Source: Pleurocapsa minor GSE-CHR-MK 17-07R (lineage in GTDB: Bacteria; Chloroflexota; Anaerolineae; Aggregatilineales; Phototrophicaceae). Taken from it: a DNA stretch of 64,000 bases. Of this stretch, positions 10,789 to 20,268 are shown piece by piece (positions within the stretch are counted from its first letter, which is position 1; every line of letters starts with the position of its first letter). The stretch spans positions 62,001 through 126,000 of the forward strand of contig JAHHHY010000001.1 in assembly GCA_019359125.1 (NCBI GenBank), in the 5' to 3' direction. A program made the position numbers and the translations under genes. Below the pieces are notes generated by a model. That model was not told the origin of the DNA and made no database searches. It was given only the letters and a program-made list of their open reading frames with translations.

Positions 10789-11409
10789 TTACTCCGAGAG
10801 ATAATAGGTCATGCGCTGCAAGTGCAGCACCGGGTCAATGTACTGGACATGCACATTATCCGGCACCTTCAGGTTGATGGGCGCATAATTCAGGATGGCT
10901 TCGACACCTGATGCCACCAGCGTGTCTGTGACCGCCTGCGCGTATTCCGCCGGAACCGCCACCATCGCAATCTTGACATGGTTGGCGCGCACTGTCTCGC
11001 TCAGATTCGAGATCGGCAGAATGGTATATGGGCCCAGCTTGCGACCCACTTTCTCTGGGGCACTGTCAAACACCCAGCGGATGTGAAATCCCCGGTCTGC
11101 AAACCCGCGATAGCGCGCGATGGCGCTGCCCAGGTCGCCAGCGCCGATGAGCGCCACGTGCCATTCGCGCTCCACCTTCAGCACCGAACGCAGCTGGTCT
11201 TTCAGAAATGCGATCTTATAGCCTGTGCCCTGTTTTCCAAAGCCGCCGAAATGCGATAAATCCTTGCGGATCTGCGCCGAGCTGATGCCCAGCCGCCGAC
11301 CCAGCTCGTGGGACGAGGTCACTTCCTGACCTTCCTGCGACAGGCGCTCAAGTGCGCGCAAATAGACAGGAAGGCGACTGATGACGATATCTGGAATCTC
11401 AGAAGGCAT
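10789..11409 (-). CDS. rex: redox-sensing transcriptional repressor Rex
   Basis: Homodimeric repressor that reads the NADH/NAD+ ratio. The N-terminal winged helix (residues about 1-75) includes SSHELGRRLGISSAQIRKDLSHFGG, where QIRKDLSxFGxFG is the recognition block; GKQGTGYK follows. The Rossmann domain starts with ALIGAGDLGSAIARYRGF. The C-terminal swapped helix is HLQRMTYYL. I chose the ATG at 11409 (206 residues) rather than 11427 because AGGAGA lies 9 bases before it, overlapping the earlier ATG. A matching operator lies at the ndh promoter, and a weaker one in its own upstream region. Confidence 0.95.
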   Translation of the reverse strand: MPSEIPDIVISRLPVYLRALERLSQEGQEVTSSHELGRRLGISSAQIRKDLSHFGGFGKQGTGYKIAFLKDQLRSVLKVEREWHVALIGAGDLGSAIARYRGFADRGFHIRWVFDSAPEKVGRKLGPYTILPISNLSETVRANHVKIAMVAVPAEYAQAVTDTLVASGVEAILNYAPINLKVPDNVHVQYIDPVLHLQRMTYYLSE

Positions 11410-11446
11410 ACCTGAGAGTCTCCTCATGGTGCCAAAACTACGCGAG

Positions 11447-11466
11447 ATTGTGAAAGAAATAACAGC
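11447..11466. promoter_or_regulatory. possible Rex site upstream of rex
   Basis: TTGTGA is exact and the second arm, TAACAG, matches four of six bases of TCACAA, with the correct 6-base spacing. It lies 38 bases before the rex start; on the minus strand a GATACT -10-like element (11472-11477) lies just upstream. This fits autoregulation, which is common for Rex, but the right arm is weak. Confidence 0.4.
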
Positions 11467-11647
11467 CCAATAGTATCATGGGCGATAGTTTTAAGCAAAG
11501 CGCAAGCAAAGCTTAAGGGAAAACACGGTTTTTTGGTGAATACTACTAACAACTTCGCTGGCCTGACGTTAACCCAGTGCCATTGTAGTCCGCCACGACG
11601 GGGATTATGATGGAGCCTATTAGAGTCATGAGAGAGTAACCTGCTGT

Positions 11648-13027
11648 ATGTCTGTGCGCAGATCAATTGTTGTGCTTTCCGCCGTGACGCTCGCGTTTCC
11701 CGCGGCATTTTTCGCCGTGCGCGCCAATCAGATCGCCAATCAGCCAGCGCCCACGGCCAACTATCAGCTGCATACTGTCGCGCTGGGGGATGTGGAACTT
11801 ACGGTGTCGGCCGTCGGCCGCATTGAATCCGACCGCGAGACCAACCTCAGTTTCAACGCAGCTGGCCGCGTCACGGCTGTCCACGGGGAAGTGGGCGGGC
11901 TGGTGAATGAAGGGGATATCCTGGCTGAGCTGGACAATACCAACCAGCGGCTGGCGCTCGATCAGGCGATGATTGGCCTGGAGATGGCGCGGCTTCGACG
12001 TGACCAGGCCTTGTCTGGACCGGACGAAGCGCAGATTATCGCCGCTGAGGCGAATATCGCTGCGGCGCAGGGTGCGGCCAACGCGGCCGCATCGGCGGTG
12101 TCAGCGGCCGATATCCAGACCGCCCAATTGTCGTATGATGCTGCCGCCCAGGCGCTGGCCGATGCACAGCTTGCGCGTCAAACAGCATCGGGCGGACAGA
12201 CACAGGCGGCTTATGACCTGCTGGACGCGCAGGTAGGCGAGGCCTCGTTTAATCTGGAAATCGCGCGCTTGCAGCTTGAACAAATTCAGGCGGGGAACCC
12301 GGCTCAGGTCGGTGCGGCCTATTCGCAGGTGGAGCAGGCCCAGGCGGCGCTGGCCCAGCTGCTGGCCGGGCCCACACAGACGCAGATCGCGGCCCTTGAT
12401 GCGGCTATCGCGCAGGCTCAGATTCAGGTAGAAGCGGCCGAACGTGCGCTCACCCGCACGCAGATTGTGGCGCCCTTCAGCGGGGTAATTTCGTCGCTCA
12501 ATGCCGAGGTTGGCGCGCTGGCTGTGCCCGGCGTGCCGCTGATCACGCTGACGGACATCGATCCCCTGCGCCTGACCGTGCAGGTCGATGAAATCGATGT
12601 GCGCGAAATCAGCGAGGGCATGCCGGCGCGCATCAGCCTGGATGCGCTGGAGGATATCGCGCTGGGCGGCACGCTGGAATCTATCGCGGTCACGGCGACC
12701 AATACCGACGGCATCGTCAACTATGATGTGCGCGTGCGGCTGGACGGGCTGGATGAGCGCGTGCGCGTGGGTATGACCGCCGAGTCATCGTTCATCGCCG
12801 AGCTGCTCGAAGATGTCGTCGTCGCGCCCAATGCCTATATTCGTATCGACCGTACCACTGGCCGCGCTTATGTGAATGTAGTCGCCGCCGATGGCCAGCT
12901 GGCCGAGCGCGAAGTCATGCTCGGATTGCAGGGCAGGGACCTCAGCCAGATTCTCGAAGGACTTGCCCCGGGGGATGTCATCGCGGTCAATCTGGCCGGC
13001 GACGCCATCGGCCTGTTTGGAAGTTAG
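11648..13027 (+). CDS. HlyD/MacA-family membrane fusion (adaptor) protein, first of two
   Basis: A 459-residue adaptor of the RND/ABC efflux type, anchored by one N-terminal hydrophobic segment (about residues 6-22). The biotinyl-lipoyl half-domain is at about 60-95 (SFNAAGRVTAVHGEVGGLVNEGDILAELDN). A long Ala/Gln-rich coiled-coil hairpin runs from about 100 to 275, and the second lipoyl half is IVAPFSGVISSLNAEVGALAVPGVPL. A beta-barrel and membrane-proximal domain follow. It begins the export operon and is transcribed away from rex. In a monoderm cell it cannot bridge to an outer-membrane channel in the usual way, so its role may be substrate hand-off. Confidence 0.85.
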   Translation: MSVRRSIVVLSAVTLAFPAAFFAVRANQIANQPAPTANYQLHTVALGDVELTVSAVGRIESDRETNLSFNAAGRVTAVHGEVGGLVNEGDILAELDNTNQRLALDQAMIGLEMARLRRDQALSGPDEAQIIAAEANIAAAQGAANAAASAVSAADIQTAQLSYDAAAQALADAQLARQTASGGQTQAAYDLLDAQVGEASFNLEIARLQLEQIQAGNPAQVGAAYSQVEQAQAALAQLLAGPTQTQIAALDAAIAQAQIQVEAAERALTRTQIVAPFSGVISSLNAEVGALAVPGVPLITLTDIDPLRLTVQVDEIDVREISEGMPARISLDALEDIALGGTLESIAVTATNTDGIVNYDVRVRLDGLDERVRVGMTAESSFIAELLEDVVVAPNAYIRIDRTTGRAYVNVVAADGQLAEREVMLGLQGRDLSQILEGLAPGDVIAVNLAGDAIGLFGS

Positions 13028-13041
13028 CCAGGGAAACCTAA

Positions 13042-14571
13042 ATGAAAGTAATCAGACGCCTGTTGTTTTACGTCATCCTGCTGGCAGGGGCGGGACTCTT
13101 GTTTCTGGGGGCGCGAACATTCGTGTTTCCCCCGCCAGACGTGCAGGAAGATGCTGCTGACAGCCGCATCGTGGATGAGACGATCGTGCAGCGTGAGCCG
13201 CTGCGCGTGACTGTGGGCGCGACTGGCCTAGTGCAGCCTGCACGCCAGCTTCCGCTGGTGTTTGAGCTGCCCGGCACGGTCTCGGACATTATGTTCAGCG
13301 AGGGTGACAGCGTGCGCGCCGGCGATATCATCGCCACGCTGGACACGGCTGAGCTGGAAACCGCGCTGCAAACCGCCCTTCTGGCGCTGCAAAGCCAGCA
13401 GATTACGTATGATGCGCTGACAGCGCCGCCCAGGCCGGAAGATATAGCCGTGGCGCAGGCCGCCGTAGACGGGGCACGGGCCGCATTGAATGCAGCCTAT
13501 TCCACAGGCACCACCACCCAGCAGATTGATATCGCGTCACTTCAGACCGAGCTGGCGCGCAATCGCCTGTGGCAGGCGCAGCTTCAGCGCGATATTTCGG
13601 CTTCCGGCACATTCGGCGTCGATCTGTCGTCGCTGGTGCCCGAAGGCGTGGATATTTCGCAGGACATCATCGACCAGGCCAATGCTGCGCTGGCTGGCGT
13701 GCTTCCGCAGACGGGTTTCGGCGGCACCAGCGCGACAGCCGGGCTGAACCAGGCCGAATTTGGTGTGCAGATCGCTGAGTCTCAGGCGAATGCGACGGCC
13801 AATCGTGCGCCCAACATCGGCAGCGTCGCGCAGGCGCAGGCGGCCTTGCGCACCGCGCAGGCCTCGCTGGATCGCCTGCTCAACGGCCCGAATGACATCG
13901 ATATTCAGATGGCTGTGCTGGGCATCCAGCAGGCCCAGGTCGGGGTGGAGCAGGCGCAGGCCGCGCTCAATCGTGCGCGCATTGTGGCCCCGTTTGACGG
14001 CGTGATCGCGCAGATCAACCTGACCGAAGGGGAGCCGCCGCCGTCTGATTTGCTCAGCAATCCGCCCGTTTTGCTGGTCGACAGCACGCGCCTGCTGATC
14101 GATGTCTCGGTGGATGAGACTGACATTGTCGATTTACAGGTCGGCCAGCCGGTCGAGCTGCGTTTTGACGCGCTGCCCGACCAGACGATTTCCGGCCAGG
14201 TGACGCGGGTGAACCCGGTGCCGCTGGTGGTGGGATCGCTGGTGACATATCCGGTGCGCGTGACGCTCGAAAGCACCGACGCGGGCGTGCGCCTGGGCAT
14301 GACGGCCACGGCTACTGTCGTCGTCGATGAGCTGGAGGACGTGCTCGTGCTGCCCAACCGCTTCATCCGCATCGACCGCGCCACGCAGGACGCCTTCGTC
14401 ACCATTGAAGATGCCAACGGCGCGTTCCAGGAAGTGCCGATTACGCTGGGACTGCGTAACGAAACGACCAGCCAGATCGCAGAAGGGCTTGAAGAAGGCG
14501 ACCGCGTCGTCTTGCTCCCCCGTGGCACGTTTGACCCGATCGCCAATCAGACCGGCCAGCAGCCGCGCTAA
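13042..14571 (+). CDS. HlyD/MacA-family membrane fusion (adaptor) protein, second of two
   Basis: A 509-residue paralogue of the preceding gene, 14 bases downstream. It has one N-terminal membrane helix (LLFYVILLAGAGLLFLGA), a first lipoyl half (LPGTVSDIMFSEGDSVRAGDIIATLDT), a coiled-coil hairpin with an inserted stretch rich in Gly/Ser/Thr (about residues 190-250), and a second lipoyl half (RIVAPFDGVIAQINLTEGEPPPSD). The C-terminal part ends GLEEGDRVVLLPRGTFDPI, a normal family ending. Having two different adaptors with one ATPase is unusual and suggests a heteromeric adaptor ring or two alternative assemblies. Confidence 0.85.
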   Translation: MKVIRRLLFYVILLAGAGLLFLGARTFVFPPPDVQEDAADSRIVDETIVQREPLRVTVGATGLVQPARQLPLVFELPGTVSDIMFSEGDSVRAGDIIATLDTAELETALQTALLALQSQQITYDALTAPPRPEDIAVAQAAVDGARAALNAAYSTGTTTQQIDIASLQTELARNRLWQAQLQRDISASGTFGVDLSSLVPEGVDISQDIIDQANAALAGVLPQTGFGGTSATAGLNQAEFGVQIAESQANATANRAPNIGSVAQAQAALRTAQASLDRLLNGPNDIDIQMAVLGIQQAQVGVEQAQAALNRARIVAPFDGVIAQINLTEGEPPPSDLLSNPPVLLVDSTRLLIDVSVDETDIVDLQVGQPVELRFDALPDQTISGQVTRVNPVPLVVGSLVTYPVRVTLESTDAGVRLGMTATATVVVDELEDVLVLPNRFIRIDRATQDAFVTIEDANGAFQEVPITLGLRNETTSQIAEGLEEGDRVVLLPRGTFDPIANQTGQQPR

Positions 14572-14595
14572 TCGCGCAGAAGGGCAGGCCAGCAG

Positions 14596-15438
<843 letters not shown>

Positions 15439-15444
15439 CCCGCC

Positions 15445-16686
15445 ATGAGCCTGACGGAATCCTTTCGTGTCGCTTTAACCGGCCTGCTGACCAACCGCCT
15501 GCGCGCCATCCTGACGACGCTCGGCATCATCATCGGCGTGGGCGCGGTAATTGGGCTGTCCAGCCTGGGGCGCGGCGTCGAGTCGTTCATCGCGTCTGAA
15601 TTTCAGGCGCTTGGCTCGAATGTGCTGTTCGTGTTCTCGTCTGCGCCCACATCAGGCACGCGAACCACAATTCAGCCTATTTCCACGCTGGAAGGCGAAG
15701 CCCTGGGCGATCCGACCGTCGCGCCTGATATCGCGCAGGTGGCCATGGAGACGGTCGTGCCGGGCAGGGTGGTCAATGGCGGGCGCAGCGTCACAATTGT
15801 GCTGAGCGGCGTCACGCCTAATTTTGCTGTGGTGCGCGATTGGCCGGTGCAGACAGGCGTCTTTTTCTCTGACGAAGACCTGGATGCAGCAGCCCGTGTG
15901 ATCGTGCTAGGCACCACCACCGTCGAGAAGCTGTTTGGCGATAAGGCGTTTGACCCAACTGGCCTGCCTGTGCGCGTGAATGACCGCGTGTTCACCGTGA
16001 TCGGCGTGATGCAGGAGCAGGGCGGAGGCATCGGCGCGCTGGGCGACCAGAACGAAGTCGCGTTTGTCCCGATGACCACGGCGCAGACCCGCCTGGACAA
16101 TGCGCGTACCCGTGACGGCGGCTACCGGGTCGACGTGCTGCATATTCAAACGCGCGGCGAAGAATCGATGGATGCGGCGACGTTGCAGGTGGAGAGTTAT
16201 CTGAGCGACGCGCACGGCGTGACGTTTCAGGGTGAGCAGGACTTCACCATCATCAATCAGCGCGATCTGCTCAATTCACTGGGCGCGGTGACCGGCATCC
16301 TGACGGTGTTCCTCAGCCTGATCGCGGGCATCTCGCTGTTGGTGGGCGGCATCGGCATCATGAATATCATGCTGGTGTCGGTGACCGAACGCACGCGTGA
16401 AATCGGCCTGCGCAAGGCGGTGGGCGCGCGCGGCAGCGACATCCTGACGCAGTTTCTGATCGAGAGCCTGGTCCTGTCGCTGGTGGGCGGGGCGCTGGGC
16501 GTTGCCCTGGGCTGGCTGATTACGCTGATTGGCGGTGCCCTGGTGCCCGACCTGGACCTGGCGATCACCACCGACGCGATTGCGCTTGCCACCGGCGTGA
16601 GCACGTTCATTGGTGTATTCTTTGGCCTGTACCCGGCCAGCCGCGCCGCCCGCATGAAGCCTATCGACGCGCTGAGGTTTGAGTAG
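15445..16686 (+). CDS. MacB/FtsX-type ABC permease, first of two
   Basis: A 413-residue permease with the MacB layout: one N-terminal helix (LTTLGIIIGVGAVIGLSSLGRG), a large extracytoplasmic domain (about 50-280), and three C-terminal helices from about 285. The stretch GISLLVGGIGIMNIMLVSVTERTREIGLRKAVGA is the FtsX hallmark. MacB-type transporters do not move substrates through the bilayer but use ATP-driven mechanical motion to act on outside or membrane-embedded substrates, such as peptides and lipoproteins. It overlaps nothing; its stop is 2 bases from the start of the second permease. Confidence 0.92.
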   Translation: MSLTESFRVALTGLLTNRLRAILTTLGIIIGVGAVIGLSSLGRGVESFIASEFQALGSNVLFVFSSAPTSGTRTTIQPISTLEGEALGDPTVAPDIAQVAMETVVPGRVVNGGRSVTIVLSGVTPNFAVVRDWPVQTGVFFSDEDLDAAARVIVLGTTTVEKLFGDKAFDPTGLPVRVNDRVFTVIGVMQEQGGGIGALGDQNEVAFVPMTTAQTRLDNARTRDGGYRVDVLHIQTRGEESMDAATLQVESYLSDAHGVTFQGEQDFTIINQRDLLNSLGAVTGILTVFLSLIAGISLLVGGIGIMNIMLVSVTERTREIGLRKAVGARGSDILTQFLIESLVLSLVGGALGVALGWLITLIGGALVPDLDLAITTDAIALATGVSTFIGVFFGLYPASRAARMKPIDALRFE

Positions 16687-16688
16687 CC

Positions 16689-17918
16689 ATGTTCACCAGC
16701 GGCTTTGAAAATGTGCGCGTAGCCATGATCGGCCTGACCTCCAACAAGCTGCGCGCTGCGCTGACGATGCTGGGTATCACGATTGGTGTGAGCGCGGTCA
16801 TCGTGCTGGTCTCGCTGGGGCAGGGCGTCGACACCTTTGTGCGCGATCAGTTCCTGGGGCTGGGCACCAACCTGGTCATCGTCTTCCCGGCTGACAACGA
16901 ACGTGGCGAAGTGGTGCCCGTCACGCTGGCTGATGTGCGCACGCTCAGCGACCCGTCACGTGTGCCCGACGCCGCCTATGTCATGCCGCAGTTGAATTTC
17001 ACCCGTCCTGTGTCTGCCAACGGGCGCGAGGCGCGCGGACGCATTCGCGGGGTGACTGAGATTTTTCCGCTGATTCGGGCGCGGGAAGTCGCTGCCGGGC
17101 GCTTCTTCGACCGGCAGGATGTCGAGGGACTCGCCCGCGTGGCGGTCATCGGCCTCACAGTGGTTGATCGCCTGTTTCCAGACACTTATCCGGTCGGGCA
17201 GGATATCCGCATCAACGGCATCACCTTCCGCGTGATTGGCGTGATGGCCGAGGTCGGCGGCACGGCCTTTGGTGGTGACGAGAATGACCTGATTTTTGTG
17301 CCGGTTTCCACCGCGCAGACGCGGCTGAGCGGCCAGCGTGACCTGACCGGCGACCGTCCGCTGACCAATATTCTGGTGCAGGCGCGCACTGGTGAAACGG
17401 TCGACCTGGCAGCGCGCCAGATTCGCGAGGCGCTGCGCGAGGAACGCAATATTGCTTTCCGCGACGAAGATACGTTCCAGATTTTCACACAGACGGATCT
17501 TCTTTCGTCGCTGACGCAGATTACCGGCCTGCTCACCATTTTCCTGGCCATCATCGCCGGGATTTCGCTGCTGGTGGGCGGCATTGGCATCATGAATATC
17601 ATGCTGGTCACGGTGACCGAGCGCACGCGTGAAATCGGCCTGCGCAAGGCGGTCGGCGCGCAGAAACGCGATATCGTCATGCAGTTTCTGACCGAGGCGA
17701 CGGTGCTTTCGCTGGTGGGCGGGGGCATCGGGGTCACGCTATCGGTGCTGGGCGCACTGGGGATTTCCGCGCTGGTGCCCACGCTGGCGATTTCGGTGGA
17801 GCTGAGCACGGTGCTGCTGGCCACGGCGATCAGCTTTGCCGTGGGCGTCTTCTTCGGCATCTACCCGGCCAACCGTGCCGCCGCGCTCGATCCGATCGAT
17901 GCATTGCGTTACGAATAA
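16689..17918 (+). CDS. MacB/FtsX-type ABC permease, second of two
   Basis: A 409-residue paralogue of the preceding permease with the same plan: N-terminal helix (MLGITIGVSAVIVLVSLGQG), extracytoplasmic domain, then three C-terminal helices including GISLLVGGIGIMNIMLVTVTERTREIGLRKAVGAQ. Divergence is greatest in the outer domain. Two permeases with one ATPase suggest a heterodimer. It ends the transport operon, and a GbsR-type regulator gene starts 90 bases later behind a repeat-rich promoter region. Confidence 0.92.
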   Translation: MFTSGFENVRVAMIGLTSNKLRAALTMLGITIGVSAVIVLVSLGQGVDTFVRDQFLGLGTNLVIVFPADNERGEVVPVTLADVRTLSDPSRVPDAAYVMPQLNFTRPVSANGREARGRIRGVTEIFPLIRAREVAAGRFFDRQDVEGLARVAVIGLTVVDRLFPDTYPVGQDIRINGITFRVIGVMAEVGGTAFGGDENDLIFVPVSTAQTRLSGQRDLTGDRPLTNILVQARTGETVDLAARQIREALREERNIAFRDEDTFQIFTQTDLLSSLTQITGLLTIFLAIIAGISLLVGGIGIMNIMLVTVTERTREIGLRKAVGAQKRDIVMQFLTEATVLSLVGGGIGVTLSVLGALGISALVPTLAISVELSTVLLATAISFAVGVFFGIYPANRAAALDPIDALRYE

Positions 17919-17959
17919 CACCACGGTGTTGTGAAATAGCGCACAGGTGACTAAAATTA

Positions 17960-17983
17960 CAGAACGTTCGGAAAGTTCTGAAC
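17960..17983. promoter_or_regulatory. operator-like GTTCnGAA tandem/inverted repeat before the GbsR-type gene
   Basis: Two copies of GTTCnGAA one base apart (17966-17973 and 17975-17982). CAGAAC at 17960-17965 and GTTCTG at 17975-17980 form an inverted repeat. It lies 26 bases before the regulator ATG and is a likely autoregulatory site. A Rex-like TTGTGA-N6-GCACAG stretch (about 17939-17956) lies just upstream and may be chance. Confidence 0.5.
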
Positions 17984-18008
17984 GTATATCAGGACGGAGC
18001 GCCTGCGC

Positions 18009-18581
18009 ATGACAGAACAGCCTGTGATCAATACCCAAAGCGACCCGCGTCTGCTGGCGGTGCATGACAGCATGCTCGATGGCCTGGGGCAATTGGCCGA
18101 TTATTTTGGCTTCAGCAAGGTGACCGGCCAGGTGTTTGGCGCGCTGCTGCTCAGCCCGCGTCCACTGTGCCTGGATGATATGGTGGAGCTGCTGGATATC
18201 TCGAAGGCGAACGCCAGCATGACGATGCGCGCTCTGGGCAACCTGGGCATGGTGCGCGAGGTGTGGGTGCGCGGGGCCAGCGGCCGCCGCAAGTACTACG
18301 AGGCCGAGAGCAACTTCTGGCGCATCATCACTAATGTGCTGAAAAGCCGCGAGATGCGTGATGTCGAGCGTGCGCTTCATGTGATGGATGACAACGCCAA
18401 GAAGCTGAATCACGCGATGGACGAGCTGTCTGAAGAAGAACGCCATCTGGCGACTTTGTATCTCGAACGCATCAGCCACATGCAGGGCTTGTTTCAGTTT
18501 GCCCAGCTGATGATCGAGGCGATTCTCGAACAGGTGCACGACTCCCCCGACGAAATGCCCGCGATCCCCAACTGGGACTGA
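18009..18581 (+). CDS. GbsR/MarR-family transcriptional regulator
   Basis: A 190-residue winged-helix protein. The DNA-binding part (about 25-95) shows FSKVTGQVFGALLLSPRPLCLDDMVELLDISKANASMTMRALGNLGMVREV, which is the GbsR arrangement; a wing (RGASGRRKYYEAE) follows. The C-terminal half is a long helical dimerisation region. Such proteins usually repress choline, osmolyte or transporter genes. Placement after the ABC permeases suggests control of the export operon or of itself. The repeats just upstream of its ATG would be its natural target. Effector unknown. Confidence 0.85.
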   Translation: MTEQPVINTQSDPRLLAVHDSMLDGLGQLADYFGFSKVTGQVFGALLLSPRPLCLDDMVELLDISKANASMTMRALGNLGMVREVWVRGASGRRKYYEAESNFWRIITNVLKSREMRDVERALHVMDDNAKKLNHAMDELSEEERHLATLYLERISHMQGLFQFAQLMIEAILEQVHDSPDEMPAIPNWD

Positions 18582-18598
18582 GGCCTGTCTGCCTCGTC

Positions 18599-19951
18599 TC
18601 AGGCGCGCGGGCGCACGACCGCGCTGATGCCATGTTTCCCCTGGCGCGGCTCAATCGTGGCGCCCATGTGCATGACGACCCCCTGTTTGAGCACATCCAC
18701 CTCAAAGCATTGTAGCACGCGGGCGATCACCATGATGGCCTGCTGCTCGCCGAAGTGATTGCCGATGCACAGGCGTGGCCCGCCGCCAAAGGGCAGATAG
18801 CTGAAGGCTGTCGGGCGGGCGGCATCACGGGCGAAACGCTCCGGACGAAAGGCCAGCGGCTCCGGCCAGTATTCCGCCATGCGCTGGGTGAGATAGATCG
18901 AATAGATCACACGGGTCCCGGCAGGGATGTGATAGCCCTGGTAGTCGAGGGCAGACAGCGCGATGCGTGACCCCAGATGCGCGGGCGGATACAGGCGCAG
19001 CGTCTCTTTGACCACCGATTCGGTATAGGCCAGCTGGCGCACCTGCTCATGCGTCGGTGGAGGCGCATCGAGGTCTGCCGGGCCCAGCACCGTGCGGGCT
19101 TCTTCGCGGGCAGCTGATAAGGCGTCCGGATGCTGACCCAGCATCAACCACGCCCACGCCAGCAGCGCGGTCGTGGTGTCGTGGCCTGCCACCACCATCG
19201 TCATCATTTCGTCACGGATCATGGCATCATCGTAGCCCGCGCCGATCAGCAGGCCAAGCAGGTCGTCCTGCGAGGCGTCGTAGCTGGCGCGCCGCCGCGC
19301 AATAATGCCATGCAGACATGCATCGTAGGCCGCGCGTGCTTTGGCGTAGCCGGGGCTGGGCGCACCCGTCCAGATCATCCACGCCCCGGGCGAAATGAAG
19401 CGCATCAGGCGCATAGTGTGGCCCCACAGCGCATGCACGTCTGGCGCGAAATCATGCCGGAACAGCGCGTCGAACACGATCAGCAGCGACAGATGGCGCA
19501 TTGCCTCGAGCATGTCCACTTGCTGACCGGGCTGCCACGTTCGCAGCACCGTATTGGTGCCGCGCCACATGGCATCGATGTAGGCGGGCATGATGCGGGC
19601 ACGCAGCGCATTCATCATCACCGCGCGCGGCTCATCGTGCATTTTTTCGCCGTCTTCCACCAGCAGGCCGTGGCCCAGCAGTCGGGCGATCGGGTCAGTG
19701 GGGGAGCGCCACGCCAGCTGTGCGGCCTGTTCCACCAGCACGAAGCGGTTGGCGTCCGGCCCGACCAGCACGACCGGGTGAAAGCCGCTGAGCTGCAACT
19801 GGAAGACATTGCCCAGCTTTTCATGAAAGGCTTCGAAGGCGGCGATGACGCTGCGCTCACGGATCATGCGGCGCAGGGCGTGCAGGCCGACGATGCCGTC
19901 TGGCCTGGGGATGGGTGTGGGTGTTGTGGTCATGAGGGTTTCAGATCGCAT
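18599..19951 (-). CDS. cytochrome P450
   Basis: A 450-residue soluble haem monooxygenase. The I-helix oxygen-binding motif is AGHDTT, the K-helix motif is ETLRLYP (E-x-x-R), the PERF block is FRPERFARD, and the haem-ligand loop is FGGGPRLCIGNHFGEQQA with the Cys thiolate. No membrane anchor is present. No ferredoxin, ferredoxin reductase or biosynthetic gene lies near it, so redox partner and substrate are unknown. The ATG at 19951 is used; an ATG seven codons in (19933) is equally possible because neither has a clear ribosome-binding site. A TATAAT on the minus strand (19972-19977) would start the transcript about 10 bases before 19951. It is convergent with the GbsR-type gene. Confidence 0.93.
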   Translation of the reverse strand: MRSETLMTTTPTPIPRPDGIVGLHALRRMIRERSVIAAFEAFHEKLGNVFQLQLSGFHPVVLVGPDANRFVLVEQAAQLAWRSPTDPIARLLGHGLLVEDGEKMHDEPRAVMMNALRARIMPAYIDAMWRGTNTVLRTWQPGQQVDMLEAMRHLSLLIVFDALFRHDFAPDVHALWGHTMRLMRFISPGAWMIWTGAPSPGYAKARAAYDACLHGIIARRRASYDASQDDLLGLLIGAGYDDAMIRDEMMTMVVAGHDTTTALLAWAWLMLGQHPDALSAAREEARTVLGPADLDAPPPTHEQVRQLAYTESVVKETLRLYPPAHLGSRIALSALDYQGYHIPAGTRVIYSIYLTQRMAEYWPEPLAFRPERFARDAARPTAFSYLPFGGGPRLCIGNHFGEQQAIMVIARVLQCFEVDVLKQGVVMHMGATIEPRQGKHGISAVVRPRA

Positions 19952-20009
19952 GCAGATTCGGGAAAGCCCGTATTATACCGGCAAACAGGTGGCCACCCTA
20001 CATGCGGAC

Positions 20010-20039
20010 TTGTGAGGTGCACCCGGCGTCTTTTATAAT
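20010..20039 (+). promoter_or_regulatory. promoter of tRNA-Leu
   Basis: TTGTGA, 18-bp spacer, TATAAT, ending 10 bases before the tRNA. The TTGTGA is not followed by a Rex second arm. Confidence 0.5.
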
Positions 20040-20049
20040 GCAGTCAGCC

Positions 20050-20131
20050 GGGGGAGTGGCGGAATTGGCAGACGCGCATGACTTAGGATCATGTCTCGCA
20101 AGAGGTGAGGGTTCGAGTCCCTCCTTCCCCA
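20050..20131 (+). tRNA. tRNA-Leu, anticodon TAG
   Basis: An 82-base tRNA. Acceptor stem GGGGGAG pairs with CTTCCCC (one G-T pair) and is followed by discriminator A. The anticodon arm is CATGA-CTTAGGA-TCATG, giving anticodon TAG at 20084-20086, which reads CUA and other CUN codons. The long variable arm (GTCTCGCAAGAGGT region) is the class II form expected for leucine, and the T-arm shows GGTTCGAGTCC. CCA is not encoded. Confidence 0.95.
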
Positions 20132-20220
20132 ACTTTTGGGTAGGTTTTCCCCGAATTAGCCAGATATTGACCCTTCTCTAATGCAGTTCATACAGTCTCG
20201 TTTTATAGTCATGCCACCTT

Positions 20221-20226
20221 TATAAT
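20221..20226 (+). promoter_or_regulatory. -10 element before tig
   Basis: Perfect TATAAT 43 bases before the TTG start of tig; no good -35 at the right distance. A second candidate is TTGACC (20167-20172) with TACAGT 18 bases on. Confidence 0.4.
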
Positions 20227-20268
20227 GGTGCGGCGTGACACCAATCCCATCAGGTTAGGAATAAGCTC

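Noticed and set aside
20010-20027. TTGTGA before tRNA-Leu as a Rex site
   Set aside because: The second arm is GC-rich and unrelated; the sequence fits a -35 element better.
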